Shown here in pieces: positions 1-7,778 of a DNA stretch of 34,367 bases. Source of the stretch: Comamonadaceae bacterium (GTDB lineage: Bacteria; Pseudomonadota; Gammaproteobacteria; Burkholderiales; Burkholderiaceae_C); contig JAECRA010000047.1 in NCBI GenBank assembly GCA_015999985.1, forward strand, positions 1 through 34,367, written 5' to 3'. The position numbers were made by a program, and so were the translations under genes. The notes beneath the pieces were generated by a model. The model saw nothing but the letters and a program-made list of their open reading frames with translations, was not told the origin of the DNA and made no database searches. Each line of letters opens with the position of its first letter. Positions within the stretch are counted from its first letter, which is position 1.

Positions 1-179
1 GTGCCTGCATTGGCCACGCGATTTCCCTCACTCTGCAACAGCTCCGCACCTCCGAACTCCTGACCTCGCACTTCCCCTCGGTCAAGGTGAGCATCGCTTG
101 CGCAACCCGTGACGGCCAGCGCCAGAACAAGAGAAAGGGCCGCGCATGCGGCCCTTGAGAACGGCTTGCCAGTCGGCAC
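1..179 (-). CDS. Partial lipoprotein gene, N-terminal end only
   Basis: This minus-strand frame starts at a GTG at 179 and stays open to the window edge, giving about 59 residues. Seen directly: a short basic N-terminus, a hydrophobic stretch rich in Ala, Leu and Val, then a lipobox-like Ala-Val-Thr-Gly-Cys followed by Ala-Ser-Asp, the pattern of a signal-peptidase II cleavage site. The mature start is polar and Glu/Arg rich. It lies 16 nt after the bactofilin stop, so it is probably co-transcribed with it. I do not recognise the family. A competing ATG at 196, overlapping the bactofilin stop as TGATG, opens a different frame that is also uninterrupted but lacks a signal sequence and reads as Arg/Cys-rich, so I prefer the GTG frame. 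No strong ribosome binding site is visible. An outer-membrane or periplasmic lipoprotein is the best guess. Confidence 0.45.
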   Translation of the reverse strand, partial: MPTGKPFSRAACAALSLVLALAVTGCASDAHLDRGEVRGQEFGGAELLQSEGNRVANAG

Positions 180-195
180 GCCGACTGCGCAAGCA

Positions 196-786
196 TCAGG
201 CTGGAACAGAGACCTGTTCGCCCTTGGTTCCGCTGGCACCGGCTGAACCTTTGCCGGCTGAAGCGCTGTCAACATCTGCGGTACCGAACGTGATTTCACC
301 GGACAACTGGCCTCCTTCTTCGATCACGATCTTGCCATAGCGAATCTTGCCGGTCACTTTGCCGGTGGCAAAAATCACCAGTTTTTGGCGAACTATGAGA
401 TTTCCGTCGAATACGCCGCGCACTTCAGCCACGTCTATCTCTGCAGAACCCTTGAAAGCGCCCTGTTCCGCGATCTGAATCACGCGCGAATTCATGGTGG
501 CTTCAACAGTGCCTTCCACAACCAAGGTGTCGCAATCGGTGATTTCGACGCCCTTGAGTTTGATATTGGGCCCAACGGTCAGTTTGGCGCCGCTTTCGGA
601 CGCCGGAGTTGTCGCCGCCGCAGCCGCCGCCGGAGCGTTGCTGGCGGAAGCGGAAAATGGTTGAGCAGCGGGAGCACCGCTGACAGAGCCCAGAGAACTT
701 GTGCCGCCAAGCGAGTTGCTGGCGGGGCTACGGGGATTCAGCGGTTCTGATTCACGCTTGCCGAAAAATGGTCCTTGAAGTGCCAT
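196..786 (-). CDS. Bactofilin family cytoskeletal protein
   Basis: The 196-residue product has the layout of a bactofilin (polymer-forming cytoskeletal protein, DUF583). A low-complexity Ala/Ser/Pro N-terminal tail covers roughly residues 1-68, a central beta-helical core with regularly spaced Gly, Val and Ile covers about 70-170, and a short Ser/Ala/Gly C-terminal tail follows. The core contains turns such as VVEGTVEA, GVFDGNLIV and GKIRYGKIVIEEGGQLSGEI, typical of the right-handed beta-helix that polymerises without nucleotide. The start is supported by AAGGA about 7 nt before the ATG at 786. Bactofilins scaffold cell-wall enzymes and shape-determining or polar structures at the cytoplasmic face of the membrane. 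A probable lipoprotein gene follows directly on the same strand. The exact cellular role cannot be read from sequence. Confidence 0.9.
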   Translation of the reverse strand: MALQGPFFGKRESEPLNPRSPASNSLGGTSSLGSVSGAPAAQPFSASASNAPAAAAAATTPASESGAKLTVGPNIKLKGVEITDCDTLVVEGTVEATMNSRVIQIAEQGAFKGSAEIDVAEVRGVFDGNLIVRQKLVIFATGKVTGKIRYGKIVIEEGGQLSGEITFGTADVDSASAGKGSAGASGTKGEQVSVPA

Positions 787-1213
787 GCTTTATTCCTTGT
801 GACAACCGGTCAATGCTAACGGCACATCGTGCTACAGGTGCGCACAAGAGGAAAGAAACGTAACGATCCGGTGCACTATTGCAGAGTTGACTACTCCCTT
901 TTTCACTCGCTCCGGGGCCTTGTCCGACATAAGGGTATTCATTTCAAGCGTTACCATTCGTCCTATCATCCCCGAGCAAAGAGATCATCTGCCGTGGGCA
1001 ATTGCCGTCGGTTGCTGGTCGTTTCCGTTATTTGCTTTTCTTTTCTTTCTGCCCTTTGCACCTTTGCATGAGCTTGCGAGCGTTTCAAAGTACTGAGCCC
1101 GGCACGCGGTGTACGCGCGCGGGCACGAGCACGAGCATGTCCAAATCCCATCCTGTCGCTGTGGTCGGCGTAGGCGTGCATGCTTGCGCCCTACCGAGCG
1201 TCTATTGAAGCCT
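787..1213. other. 427-nt intergenic region between divergent genes
   Basis: This gap separates the bactofilin start from the MCE permease start and must hold both promoters. Short open frames exist here, but their translations are Arg/Cys/His-rich, show no domain and lack ribosome binding sites, so I treat them as chance. The stretch 1100-1180 is GC-rich with alternating purine-pyrimidine tracts. I see no convincing -35/-10 pair, terminator or RNA gene. Confidence 0.5.
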
Positions 1214-2335
1214 ATGGACGACATTACGCCTCGTTTGCTCCAGCAAGAGCAGTCCACAGGCCGGACGATGGTCGTTCTGGAGGGGGAATGGACTGCAGCG
1301 CAACTGGCGTCAGCCAGCGTCTGGCGGGGAATTACATCCAGTCTGGCGGGACTTAAGTCGGCCCAGGATTGGGACCTGCGGCAGGTCGGTGCTCTGGATC
1401 ATCTGGGGGCGCTGACTCTTTGGGATCACTGGGGCAGACAGTGGCCCAGCACTATGGAAGCCAATCCAAGCCAGCGCGCGTTGCTGGAGCGGGTGGCCTC
1501 GTATCCCTTTGTGCCGGCCGCGTCGGGCCGGCGCAGCTTCAGCCAGCGCGTCGACGAGTTTGGCCTGGGAGTAGAGGCAGCCATCGCGCAGGTGCGCGAC
1601 TTCGTTGTGCTCATGGGCCAGCTGTTGTTGGATATCCTGCGCCTGGTAGCTGCACCGCACAAAGGTCCGTGGCGTGATTTTTCCGGCCATCTTTTTCGAA
1701 TCGGCGCCCAGGCCTTGCCCATCACAGCTTTGGTAGGCTTTTTGATTGGCGTCGTGCTGGCCTATCTGATGAGCCAGATACTGCGCCAGTTCGGTGCTGA
1801 GGCGTTCATAGTCAATATCCTGGGGCTGGCCCTCATCCGGGAGCTGGGGCCGCTGTTGGCGGCGGTATTGATCGCCGGCCGCTCCGGATCTGCCATCACG
1901 GCCCAGATCGGGGTGATGCGCGTCACCGAAGAGCTCGATGCCATGCGCGTGCTAGGTATTCCAGCTGGTTTCAGGCTGGTGCTGCCTAGAGCGCTGGCAC
2001 TGGCCATTGTCATGCCGCTGATCAGCGTATGGACATCAATGGCAGCGCTGCTGGGCGGAATGCTGGCGGCCGACATCACATTGGGAATTACGCCGAGCTT
2101 TTTCTTTGAGGCTCTACCCAAGGCGGTTCCTGTTGCCAACCTGACCCTGGCTTCTGCCAAAGCACTGGTTTTCGGCGTTTCGATCGCTCTCATCGGATGC
2201 CATTACGGCCTGCGTGTGAAGCCCAATACGGAGAGCCTGGGGCAGGGCACTACCGCCTCGGTGGTGGCATCCATTACTGCCGTGATCCTGATCGACGCGC
2301 TGTTTGCAGTGCTGTTCAAGAAGGTGGGCATGTGA
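1214..2335 (+). CDS. MlaE-type ABC lipid transport permease with STAS-like N-terminus
   Basis: The 373-residue protein is the membrane subunit of an MCE-type lipid transporter that moves phospholipids between inner and outer membranes. The first ~100 residues form a soluble region resembling the STAS-like domain often fused to MlaE homologues in proteobacteria. The MlaE/YrbE permease follows, with several hydrophobic segments and the conserved cytoplasmic block around ELGPLLAAVLIAGRSGSA, continuing into EELDAMRVLGI, which docks on the ATPase. The ATG at 1214 was chosen because upstream in-frame sequence is Arg/His-rich and unlike the family. Its stop overlaps the start of the ATPase gene as ATGTGATG, indicating translational coupling. 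It heads a four-gene operon. The STAS-like part may have a regulatory role; that is inference. Confidence 0.9.
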   Translation: MDDITPRLLQQEQSTGRTMVVLEGEWTAAQLASASVWRGITSSLAGLKSAQDWDLRQVGALDHLGALTLWDHWGRQWPSTMEANPSQRALLERVASYPFVPAASGRRSFSQRVDEFGLGVEAAIAQVRDFVVLMGQLLLDILRLVAAPHKGPWRDFSGHLFRIGAQALPITALVGFLIGVVLAYLMSQILRQFGAEAFIVNILGLALIRELGPLLAAVLIAGRSGSAITAQIGVMRVTEELDAMRVLGIPAGFRLVLPRALALAIVMPLISVWTSMAALLGGMLAADITLGITPSFFFEALPKAVPVANLTLASAKALVFGVSIALIGCHYGLRVKPNTESLGQGTTASVVASITAVILIDALFAVLFKKVGM

Positions 2336-3192
2336 TGGCACCAGACACCCTTCTGGCCGAAAGAGGCCTTGCCCAGGTTGAGTCTGTGATTGAGGTGCGT
2401 GGCTTGTGGAGCGCGTTTCCGGTTCCCGGTGGCGGGCAGGTGGTGGTTCACAAAGACCTGGACCTCACTGTGCACAGAGGCGAAGTGCTGACGCTTGTGG
2501 GCGGCTCTGGCACTGGCAAGACGGTCTTGTTGCGCCAGATGCTGGGGCTCAATACCCCGGCCAAAGGCACGGTGACGGTTCTGGGACGCCCAGTGGCTGA
2601 GCTGGCGGGTCCGGGCGCCGCCGCGCGAGTCGGCATGCTGTTTCAGCAGGGAGCCTTGTTTTCGGCGTTCAATGTGCTCGACAACATTGCGTTTCCTCTG
2701 CGTGAAGCCAATGCGCTGCCGGAAGAGCTGGTGCGGGAAGCCGCCCTGCTGAAGCTGCAAATGGTGGGCTTGAAGCCGACCGACGCGCACAAGATGCCCG
2801 CCGAGCTTTCTGGGGGCATGATCAAGCGGGTTGCCCTCGCACGTGCACTTGTCATGGACCCGCCGCTGCTGATGCTGGACGAACCCACTGCCGGGCTCGA
2901 TCCTGACAGTTCTGATGCTTTTTGCGACCTGTTGCGTTCATTGCACCAGGAGCTTGGCCTCACGGTGGTGATGGTCACACACGATCTGGACACGCTTTTT
3001 GCTCTATCGACACGGGTGGCGGTGTTGGCCGAGCAGCGCGTCATCATCGCTGCCTCTGTGGAGGAGGTGCTCGCTTTCGATCACCCCTTCATTCATCATT
3101 TCTTCCTGGGCGAGAGAGGCTTGCGCGCAATGGAGATGCTGCGCGACCGGAAAACTGCCGCGCCCGGGACCGAGCTAGCGAAAGGACAATAA
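2335..3192 (+). CDS. MlaF-type ABC transporter ATP-binding subunit
   Basis: This 285-residue ATPase powers the MCE lipid transporter encoded around it. All nucleotide-binding motifs are visible: Walker A GGSGTGKT near residues 56-63, the Q-loop in MLFQQGALF, the signature LSGGMIKR, Walker B LLMLDEP and the switch histidine in MVTHD. The methionine in the signature (SGGM) is typical of the MlaF/Ttg2A branch. A short N-terminal extension of about 15 residues precedes the domain. The start ATG shares one base with the permease stop (TGATG). The gene is followed after 4 nt by the MCE protein gene, so the three subunits should be made together. The product sits at the cytoplasmic face of the inner membrane. 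Confidence 0.93.
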   Translation: MAPDTLLAERGLAQVESVIEVRGLWSAFPVPGGGQVVVHKDLDLTVHRGEVLTLVGGSGTGKTVLLRQMLGLNTPAKGTVTVLGRPVAELAGPGAAARVGMLFQQGALFSAFNVLDNIAFPLREANALPEELVREAALLKLQMVGLKPTDAHKMPAELSGGMIKRVALARALVMDPPLLMLDEPTAGLDPDSSDAFCDLLRSLHQELGLTVVMVTHDLDTLFALSTRVAVLAEQRVIIAASVEEVLAFDHPFIHHFFLGERGLRAMEMLRDRKTAAPGTELAKGQ

Positions 3193-3196
3193 GCTC

Positions 3197-4180
3197 ATGG
3201 AAAACAAATCACACGCGCTTGCAGCCGGCGTTTTCGTGCTGGTGGTGGCTGCGCTGCTGGTCGGCCTGAGCCTGTGGCTGATGCGTGATGTCACCAACAC
3301 CGACGTTTATGAGATGAGCACCAGTGAGGCGGTCAGTGGCCTGCAGCCTCAGGCTGCGGTGCGTTTTAAGGGGGTGGCGATTGGCAAGGTGACTGACATC
3401 AGCTTTGATTCCGCAGTGCGAGGCAACATATTGGTGCGCATTGCCATCAATCACGACACGCCGGTGACCAAGTCGACCTTTGCCACGCTGGCCTACCAGG
3501 GGGTGACTGGCTTGTCTTTCGTGCAACTCGATGACACCGGGGAATCGAACGAACCCCCCACCTCCGAGAATGGAGAGCCCCCCCGGATTCCGCTGAAACC
3601 AAGCCTGCTGGGTCAATTGCAAGATACCGCTGCCATGCTGGTGTCGAAGTTTGATCAGACCGTGGAGCGCATCAACCAGGTCCTGGGCCCAGAAAACCAG
3701 GCTGCTCTCAATGCCGCGCTCAATGAAGTGGGTGCGGCCGCCAAAAGTATCAACCAACTGGCAGCCAACACAGATAAAACCATAGAGGCGCAGTTTGGCA
3801 GGGGCAATAACAATATTCCAGGTCTGGTCACGCAAGCCACTGCGTCGCTGAAGACGATGCAGGACGCAGCCACCAAAACGGGGGAGGCGATGGGTAACGT
3901 CACCGCCGTCACCAAGGAGCTCAAACCGGGCTTGGACATGCTCACCGCTCCTGGCGGCGTGTTGGATCGCCTGAGTGAAAGTGCCAGCACCGTAAGCGGC
4001 ACCACCTTGCCACGCATTCAAGGTTTGACCGACGATGTCAGCCGCACCATTCGCAGGCTTGACCGCGTAGCCAACTCCCTGAACGATAACCCTCAGTCGC
4101 TGTTGTATGGCAATGGCGCGATCCCTCCCGGGCCGGGAGAGCCTGGATTCTCTGCGCCTGCTGGATCTTCTCAACCTTGA
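3197..4180 (+). CDS. MlaD-type MCE family lipid-binding protein
   Basis: The 327-residue product is a periplasmic, inner-membrane-anchored MCE protein that binds lipid for the adjacent permease and ATPase. One N-terminal membrane anchor lies at about residues 9-29. A single MCE domain follows at roughly 38-117, recognisable from the AVRFKGVAIGKV turn and from the GVTGLSFVQL strand. The C-terminal ~170 residues are largely helical and Ala/Asn/Thr rich with many heptad-like positions, suggesting a coiled-coil needle or hexamer-stabilising helix, longer than in E. coli MlaD (about 180 residues in total). The tail is Pro/Gly-rich. AAAGGA about 12 nt upstream supports the ATG at 3197. Seven bases separate its stop from the lipoprotein gene. 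Confidence 0.9.
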   Translation: MENKSHALAAGVFVLVVAALLVGLSLWLMRDVTNTDVYEMSTSEAVSGLQPQAAVRFKGVAIGKVTDISFDSAVRGNILVRIAINHDTPVTKSTFATLAYQGVTGLSFVQLDDTGESNEPPTSENGEPPRIPLKPSLLGQLQDTAAMLVSKFDQTVERINQVLGPENQAALNAALNEVGAAAKSINQLAANTDKTIEAQFGRGNNNIPGLVTQATASLKTMQDAATKTGEAMGNVTAVTKELKPGLDMLTAPGGVLDRLSESASTVSGTTLPRIQGLTDDVSRTIRRLDRVANSLNDNPQSLLYGNGAIPPGPGEPGFSAPAGSSQP

Positions 4181-4187
4181 GCTCACT

Positions 4188-4862
4188 ATGAAATTAATAG
4201 CTTTTTGCTCAACCGGCATGAGAGCTGCCGCCGTTGCCGCCGGGATCGCGGTGTTGACTGGCTGCGGAAGCCTTCCTCTGCCAGACAAGCCACAGCGCGC
4301 CATGGTGTACGACTTTGGTCCAGGCCTGCCCGTTGCATCCAGCGGCCCCTCTGGCGCCCCCTTGGCGCTCGCTCAGGTTGCGGCCCCGGCGCCGTTGGAA
4401 GGCCTGGCCGTGAACTACCGACTGCTGTATGCAGGCTCTGGACAGCAGCCGCAGCCCTATGCATTGGCGCGGTGGAGCATGTCTCCAGCGCAGTTGGTTT
4501 CCCAGCGCCTGCGAGAAACATTGGCGGCTCAACGGCCTGTGGTGAATGTGGGTGAAAGTCTGGCTGCGCTCGAGTTGAGGGTGGACCTGGAAGAATTCAG
4601 CCAGGTGTTTGACTCGCCCAGCGCAAGTTTTGGCTTGGTGCGCATGCGTGCCACTGCGGTCGCGCCGCTGGCCCGGGGTGAACGCCTGTTGGGGCAGCGC
4701 ACGTTCACGGCTCGCCAGCCGGCGGCCAGCAATGATGCACCGGGGGGTGTGAAGGCGCTGACGGAGGCCACAGATGATCTGACGCGCCAGATCGTTGCGT
4801 GGCTGGCTGAACTGCCAGCTCCGCAGGTGAGTCGGCCAGTGGGTCCTGCCGCTAGGCCCTGA
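4188..4862 (+). CDS. ABC-type transport auxiliary lipoprotein (PqiC/DUF330-like)
   Basis: This is a 224-residue lipoprotein of the ABC_trans_aux (PqiC-like) family, which partners MCE transporters at the outer membrane. The N-terminus has a signal peptide ending in lipobox LTGC, with Cys near residue 22. The mature part begins with Leu/Pro-rich sequence and contains the family pattern of a YDFGPG start followed by strands around LAVNYRLLYAGSGQ and YALARWSMSPAQLVSQRLRE. The C-terminus ends in a Pro-rich tail. I chose the ATG at 4188 because an upstream in-frame methionine would place unrelated residues before the signal peptide and overlap the MCE gene. As last gene of the operon it completes a trans-envelope lipid transport set. 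No strong terminator follows, only a short dyad at 4861-4892. Confidence 0.85.
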   Translation: MKLIAFCSTGMRAAAVAAGIAVLTGCGSLPLPDKPQRAMVYDFGPGLPVASSGPSGAPLALAQVAAPAPLEGLAVNYRLLYAGSGQQPQPYALARWSMSPAQLVSQRLRETLAAQRPVVNVGESLAALELRVDLEEFSQVFDSPSASFGLVRMRATAVAPLARGERLLGQRTFTARQPAASNDAPGGVKALTEATDDLTRQIVAWLAELPAPQVSRPVGPAARP

Positions 4863-4912
4863 GGACCTCAGCTGAGAACGACTTTACGTCCTCAGCTGCA
4901 TTCACATTACCT

Positions 4913-6205
4913 TTAAAAGTCCGACAGGCTCAGACCGATATTGAACACTGTCCGCTTGAAGTTGTAGTCGAGCAGGGTGTCCCCATAGCCGTGAAAGATC
5001 GAGGTGTACAGCTTCAGGCCGGAGAAGCTGTTGCCCAGGCCATCACCCAGTGACCGGGTCCATTCGAGCTTGCTCGAACCGCGGCTGTTGAACCCGGCGT
5101 AGGTCAGTCGCAGGCTGTTCTGCGAATTGACGTTCCAGCGCAAACTCAGATCGCCGTGACCCAGGAAGCGCGTGATGTCGGGGTTGTTGTCCTTTTCCGC
5201 GGATTCAGACAATCGCTTCCACAGGCGCAATTGCATGGCCCAGGTATTGTCTTTCTCAATCCCGGTCATGAGGTAGGCCCGGTTCCAACTGCGCGAAAGC
5301 GGGTCGCTCTGGCCGTTGGATTGATGAACCAGGCCCAAGCCCGTATAACGCCAAAGCCAGCCGCCCGGCAGCTTCGCGGTGGTGGGATAGATGTAAATCA
5401 GTTCGGGCTGGTGATCCGTATTGCGAAATGGGCGTGACAGGTCGCTGTTGAACACCTGCCAGTTCGACTTTTGCGTATAGGCGACCCAGAGCGAGTCGCG
5501 CAAGGTGCCACCTGCCGGGGTCAGCAGGCCGCTGGCCAGCTTGGTCCTCACGGAGAGCGACAGGCTCAATTCACGCTTGCTGTAGTCGATGGGTGTGGTC
5601 GCCGTGTTGGCAGGATTGGGCGAGGTCGGTTGCGTGTTGATCCTGTTGCCTGCGGACACGGTTACGGTGGTGGGGTGGAATGCGCGCAGGCCGAACGTAG
5701 GGCAACTCGAGCCTGACTCCAACTCCCAGAAGCGGGAGGTCTCGGAGAACTGGCGATCGCGGCAACCTTGTTCCAGCCCGACGCCGACAATCCCCGTAGA
5801 TGCGGTGGGTGACCCTGACTCTGGTGCGTTGGGCTGGGTGGTGGCCAGAGCTCGGGTGACGTCCTGGCGCAGGGATGTGCTGGCCCCTGCAGCCGTGGGT
5901 TGCGCGTTGGGCGACTCCGCCACGGAACGCGCCCGCTCATCCACGGCTTTCAGCAGTTTCTGCTGATTGCTCGCCCAATCATCAAAGCAGGCCAGGCGTT
6001 CAGTGTCCGCTTTCCCAGCGCACTGCTGCCAAGCCAGGGTCGTTTCGCTGGCTGCACCTGGCGACAGGTTCAACTGGGCTGGTGTCTGTGCGGCCGCGAT
6101 GGCCGCATTCATGAAAAGCGCAGCCACAGGTGTGGTCCACGCCAGTCGTGACAGCTTGGATGATCCAAGGCGCAGGGCGCCGGTGTTTGAAGTCATTTCA
6201 ATCAT
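4913..6205 (-). CDS. pldA: Outer-membrane phospholipase A (OMPLA/PldA family)
   Basis: The 430-residue protein hydrolyses phospholipids that reach the outer leaflet of the outer membrane. The OMPLA barrel occupies about residues 210-430. The catalytic set is visible as His294, Ser296 and Asn308 in GLVHQSNGQ and SRSWNRAY, with the same relative spacing as E. coli His142, Ser144 and Asn156. A signal peptide ends near residue 39. Between it and the barrel lies an unusually long ~170-residue Ser/Thr/Pro-rich region with paired cysteines (QQCAGKADTERLACFDDW), a motif common in Burkholderiales homologues. The gene overlaps the MaoC-family gene by 8 nt; a second ATG at 6196 is an alternative start. 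It converges on the MCE operon, which acts in the same lipid-asymmetry process. Confidence 0.9.
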   Translation of the reverse strand: MIEMTSNTGALRLGSSKLSRLAWTTPVAALFMNAAIAAAQTPAQLNLSPGAASETTLAWQQCAGKADTERLACFDDWASNQQKLLKAVDERARSVAESPNAQPTAAGASTSLRQDVTRALATTQPNAPESGSPTASTGIVGVGLEQGCRDRQFSETSRFWELESGSSCPTFGLRAFHPTTVTVSAGNRINTQPTSPNPANTATTPIDYSKRELSLSLSVRTKLASGLLTPAGGTLRDSLWVAYTQKSNWQVFNSDLSRPFRNTDHQPELIYIYPTTAKLPGGWLWRYTGLGLVHQSNGQSDPLSRSWNRAYLMTGIEKDNTWAMQLRLWKRLSESAEKDNNPDITRFLGHGDLSLRWNVNSQNSLRLTYAGFNSRGSSKLEWTRSLGDGLGNSFSGLKLYTSIFHGYGDTLLDYNFKRTVFNIGLSLSDF

Positions 6206-6698
6206 TCGCTTTAGGTTCGTCAGCCTCGGCAGGGGTACGGCGCCGGAACATGCCGTAGCCGTCCATCATCAGCACTTGTTCGCCGTGCTGGTTGAACATT
6301 TCCCACAAAGTACGGGTCAAGCCCACATCGGGTCGAGATTTCATGGGCCGCACTTCAATGATGCGCTGGTTCAACGTCAGTGTGTCTCCAGGGTACACGG
6401 GCTTGAGCCATTTCACGCCCTCCAGTCCGGGTGAGCCGAGACTCGATGACTCGTGCAGGAAGCCGCGCACCATCAGGCCCATGGCCATGGCACAGGTGTG
6501 CCAGCCCGATGCGCTGAGTTTGCCGAACATCGATTTGGCGGCGGCCTCTTCATTCAGGTGAAAAGGCTGGGGGTCGTACTTGGTGGCGAATGCGATCACC
6601 TCGTCGTGGTCCACGGTGATGCTGCCGATTTCCAGCGTTTTGCCCACCGGGAGGTCTTCCCAGAAATACTTGATTTGACTTTGCGCTTCAGTGGACAT
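6198..6698 (-). CDS. MaoC family (R)-hydratase/dehydratase
   Basis: The 166-residue product has the hot-dog fold signature of MaoC-like enoyl-CoA hydratases: an N-terminal strand region (YFWEDLPVGKTLEIG), the family pattern DPQPFHLNEEAA with the catalytic Asp and His, and the following SGWHTCAMAMGLMV helix. Such enzymes hydrate 2-enoyl-CoA or related unsaturated thioesters. The gene begins 5 nt after an SDR-family dehydrogenase stop, and its end overlaps pldA, so the three genes form one transcription unit. The pairing of an SDR and a hydratase suggests handling of a fatty-acyl or polyketide-like thioester, possibly of fatty acids released by the lipase; that link is inference. Confidence 0.88.
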   Translation of the reverse strand: MSTEAQSQIKYFWEDLPVGKTLEIGSITVDHDEVIAFATKYDPQPFHLNEEAAAKSMFGKLSASGWHTCAMAMGLMVRGFLHESSSLGSPGLEGVKWLKPVYPGDTLTLNQRIIEVRPMKSRPDVGLTRTLWEMFNQHGEQVLMMDGYGMFRRRTPAEADEPKAND

Positions 6699-6703
6699 GG
6701 TGT

Positions 6704-7450
6704 TCAGCGGGCTCCGGAGACATCAATAAGTGACATGGTGGTGTAGCTGGCTGCATCAGAGAGCAGCCAAACGATGGTTTGAGCTACTTCCTCGGCAGTG
6801 CCACCGCGCTTCATGGGAATTTGGTGTTTGAGATCATCCACGCGGTTGGGCTTGCCGCCGCTGGCGTGGATTTCCGTATCAATCAAGCCTGGGCGCACCG
6901 CGTTGACGCGTATGCCGCCGCCAGCCGTCTCTTTGGCAAGGCCAATGGTAAACGTATCTATGGCGGCTTTACTGGCCGCGTAATCCACATATTCGTTAGG
7001 TGATCCCAGACGCGCCGCCGCGCTGGAGACATTCACGATGCTTCCTCCGGCCCCGCCGTATAGGGTGCTCATGCGCCGTACAGCTTCACGCGCGCAGAGC
7101 ATGGAGCCGATCACATTGATATCGAACATCCGCCGCCAGCGTGCCACGCTTTGCTCCGCCACTGACTGGGAAGCATCCACCACACCGGCGTTGTTGACCA
7201 ACCCTGCCAGAGGGCCCAGTTTGGCATCGATGTGTTGGAACATGGCCATCACCTGGGCTTCGTCGGCCACATCTGCACGGATCGCAATGGCATGGCCACC
7301 GGAGGCGCGGATGATGCGCACCACTTCATCGGCTGCGAGCGAGTTGGCCGTGTAGTTGACCGCCACCATCCAGCCCTGCTGCGCGGCCAGCTTCGCCGTG
7401 GCAGCACCGATACCTCGGCCAGCGCCGGTGATCAGCAATACTTTGTCCAT
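6704..7450 (-). CDS. SDR family NAD(P)-dependent oxidoreductase
   Basis: This is a 248-residue classical short-chain dehydrogenase. The cofactor motif TGAGRGIG lies at residues 8-15, NNAG at 86-89, the catalytic Ser at about 143, and Tyr157 with Lys161 in YVDYAASKAAID. The C-terminal part carries the usual RVNAVRPGLIDTEIH substrate-loop region. I place the start at 7450 because this gives the standard length and puts the Rossmann strand at residue 4; AAGGA lies close upstream. Longer in-frame starts exist but add non-homologous sequence. It is the first gene of the SDR-MaoC-pldA operon. Its substrate cannot be named; glucose/3-ketoacyl-type SDRs of this branch have diverse targets. Confidence 0.88.
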   Translation of the reverse strand: MDKVLLITGAGRGIGAATAKLAAQQGWMVAVNYTANSLAADEVVRIIRASGGHAIAIRADVADEAQVMAMFQHIDAKLGPLAGLVNNAGVVDASQSVAEQSVARWRRMFDINVIGSMLCAREAVRRMSTLYGGAGGSIVNVSSAAARLGSPNEYVDYAASKAAIDTFTIGLAKETAGGGIRVNAVRPGLIDTEIHASGGKPNRVDDLKHQIPMKRGGTAEEVAQTIVWLLSDAASYTTMSLIDVSGAR

Positions 7451-7778
7451 ATCCTTATTCCTGCGAGATCTGAGGTGATTTTCTACAAGTCCATTGCACT
7501 TTCCATGGAGACATTGGAATGCGCTTTGAAGGACGGCTTGAAACAGGCGGTGACTGCGATCTGAAGTGAGCGATGCCCCGAGTGTCGCTGATCCCTGAAG
7601 TCCATCAACCCGCGTGAGCCTCCTGCCAAGGACACATTTAGTGCGCTCAGTACTTAACCCTGCCATATCAACTGGCACTCGAGCACAACCAGACATTCAT
7701 GCACCGCTTGCCAAGCTAGCCCCAGGCAGGCGTGACGATGATTGGGAGAAAGGAATTTGGCTGGTGTTCAGCGCCGCT
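7451..7778. other. 328-nt intergenic region, no clear gene
   Basis: The region lies between the SDR start and the end of the LysR gene, both on the minus strand, so it should hold the promoter of the SDR-MaoC-pldA operon. A short plus-strand reading frame of 19 codons at 7505-7564 reads like a helical peptide end, but has no ribosome site and no recognised homologue. I see no convincing promoter or terminator. Confidence 0.4.

Noticed and set aside
829..1071. 80-codon plus-strand frame between bactofilin and the MCE operon
   Set aside because: Arg/Cys/His-rich translation, no ribosome binding site, no domain; overlaps alternatives in all frames.
3209..4303. 364-codon minus-strand frame across the MCE gene and lipoprotein start
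   Set aside because: Antisense shadow of two well-supported genes; Arg/Gln/His-rich with no recognisable family.
4861..4892. Dyad GAGGAC...GTCCTC as terminator between the MCE operon and pldA
   Set aside because: Loop of about 17 nt and no T-run on either strand; too weak to call.
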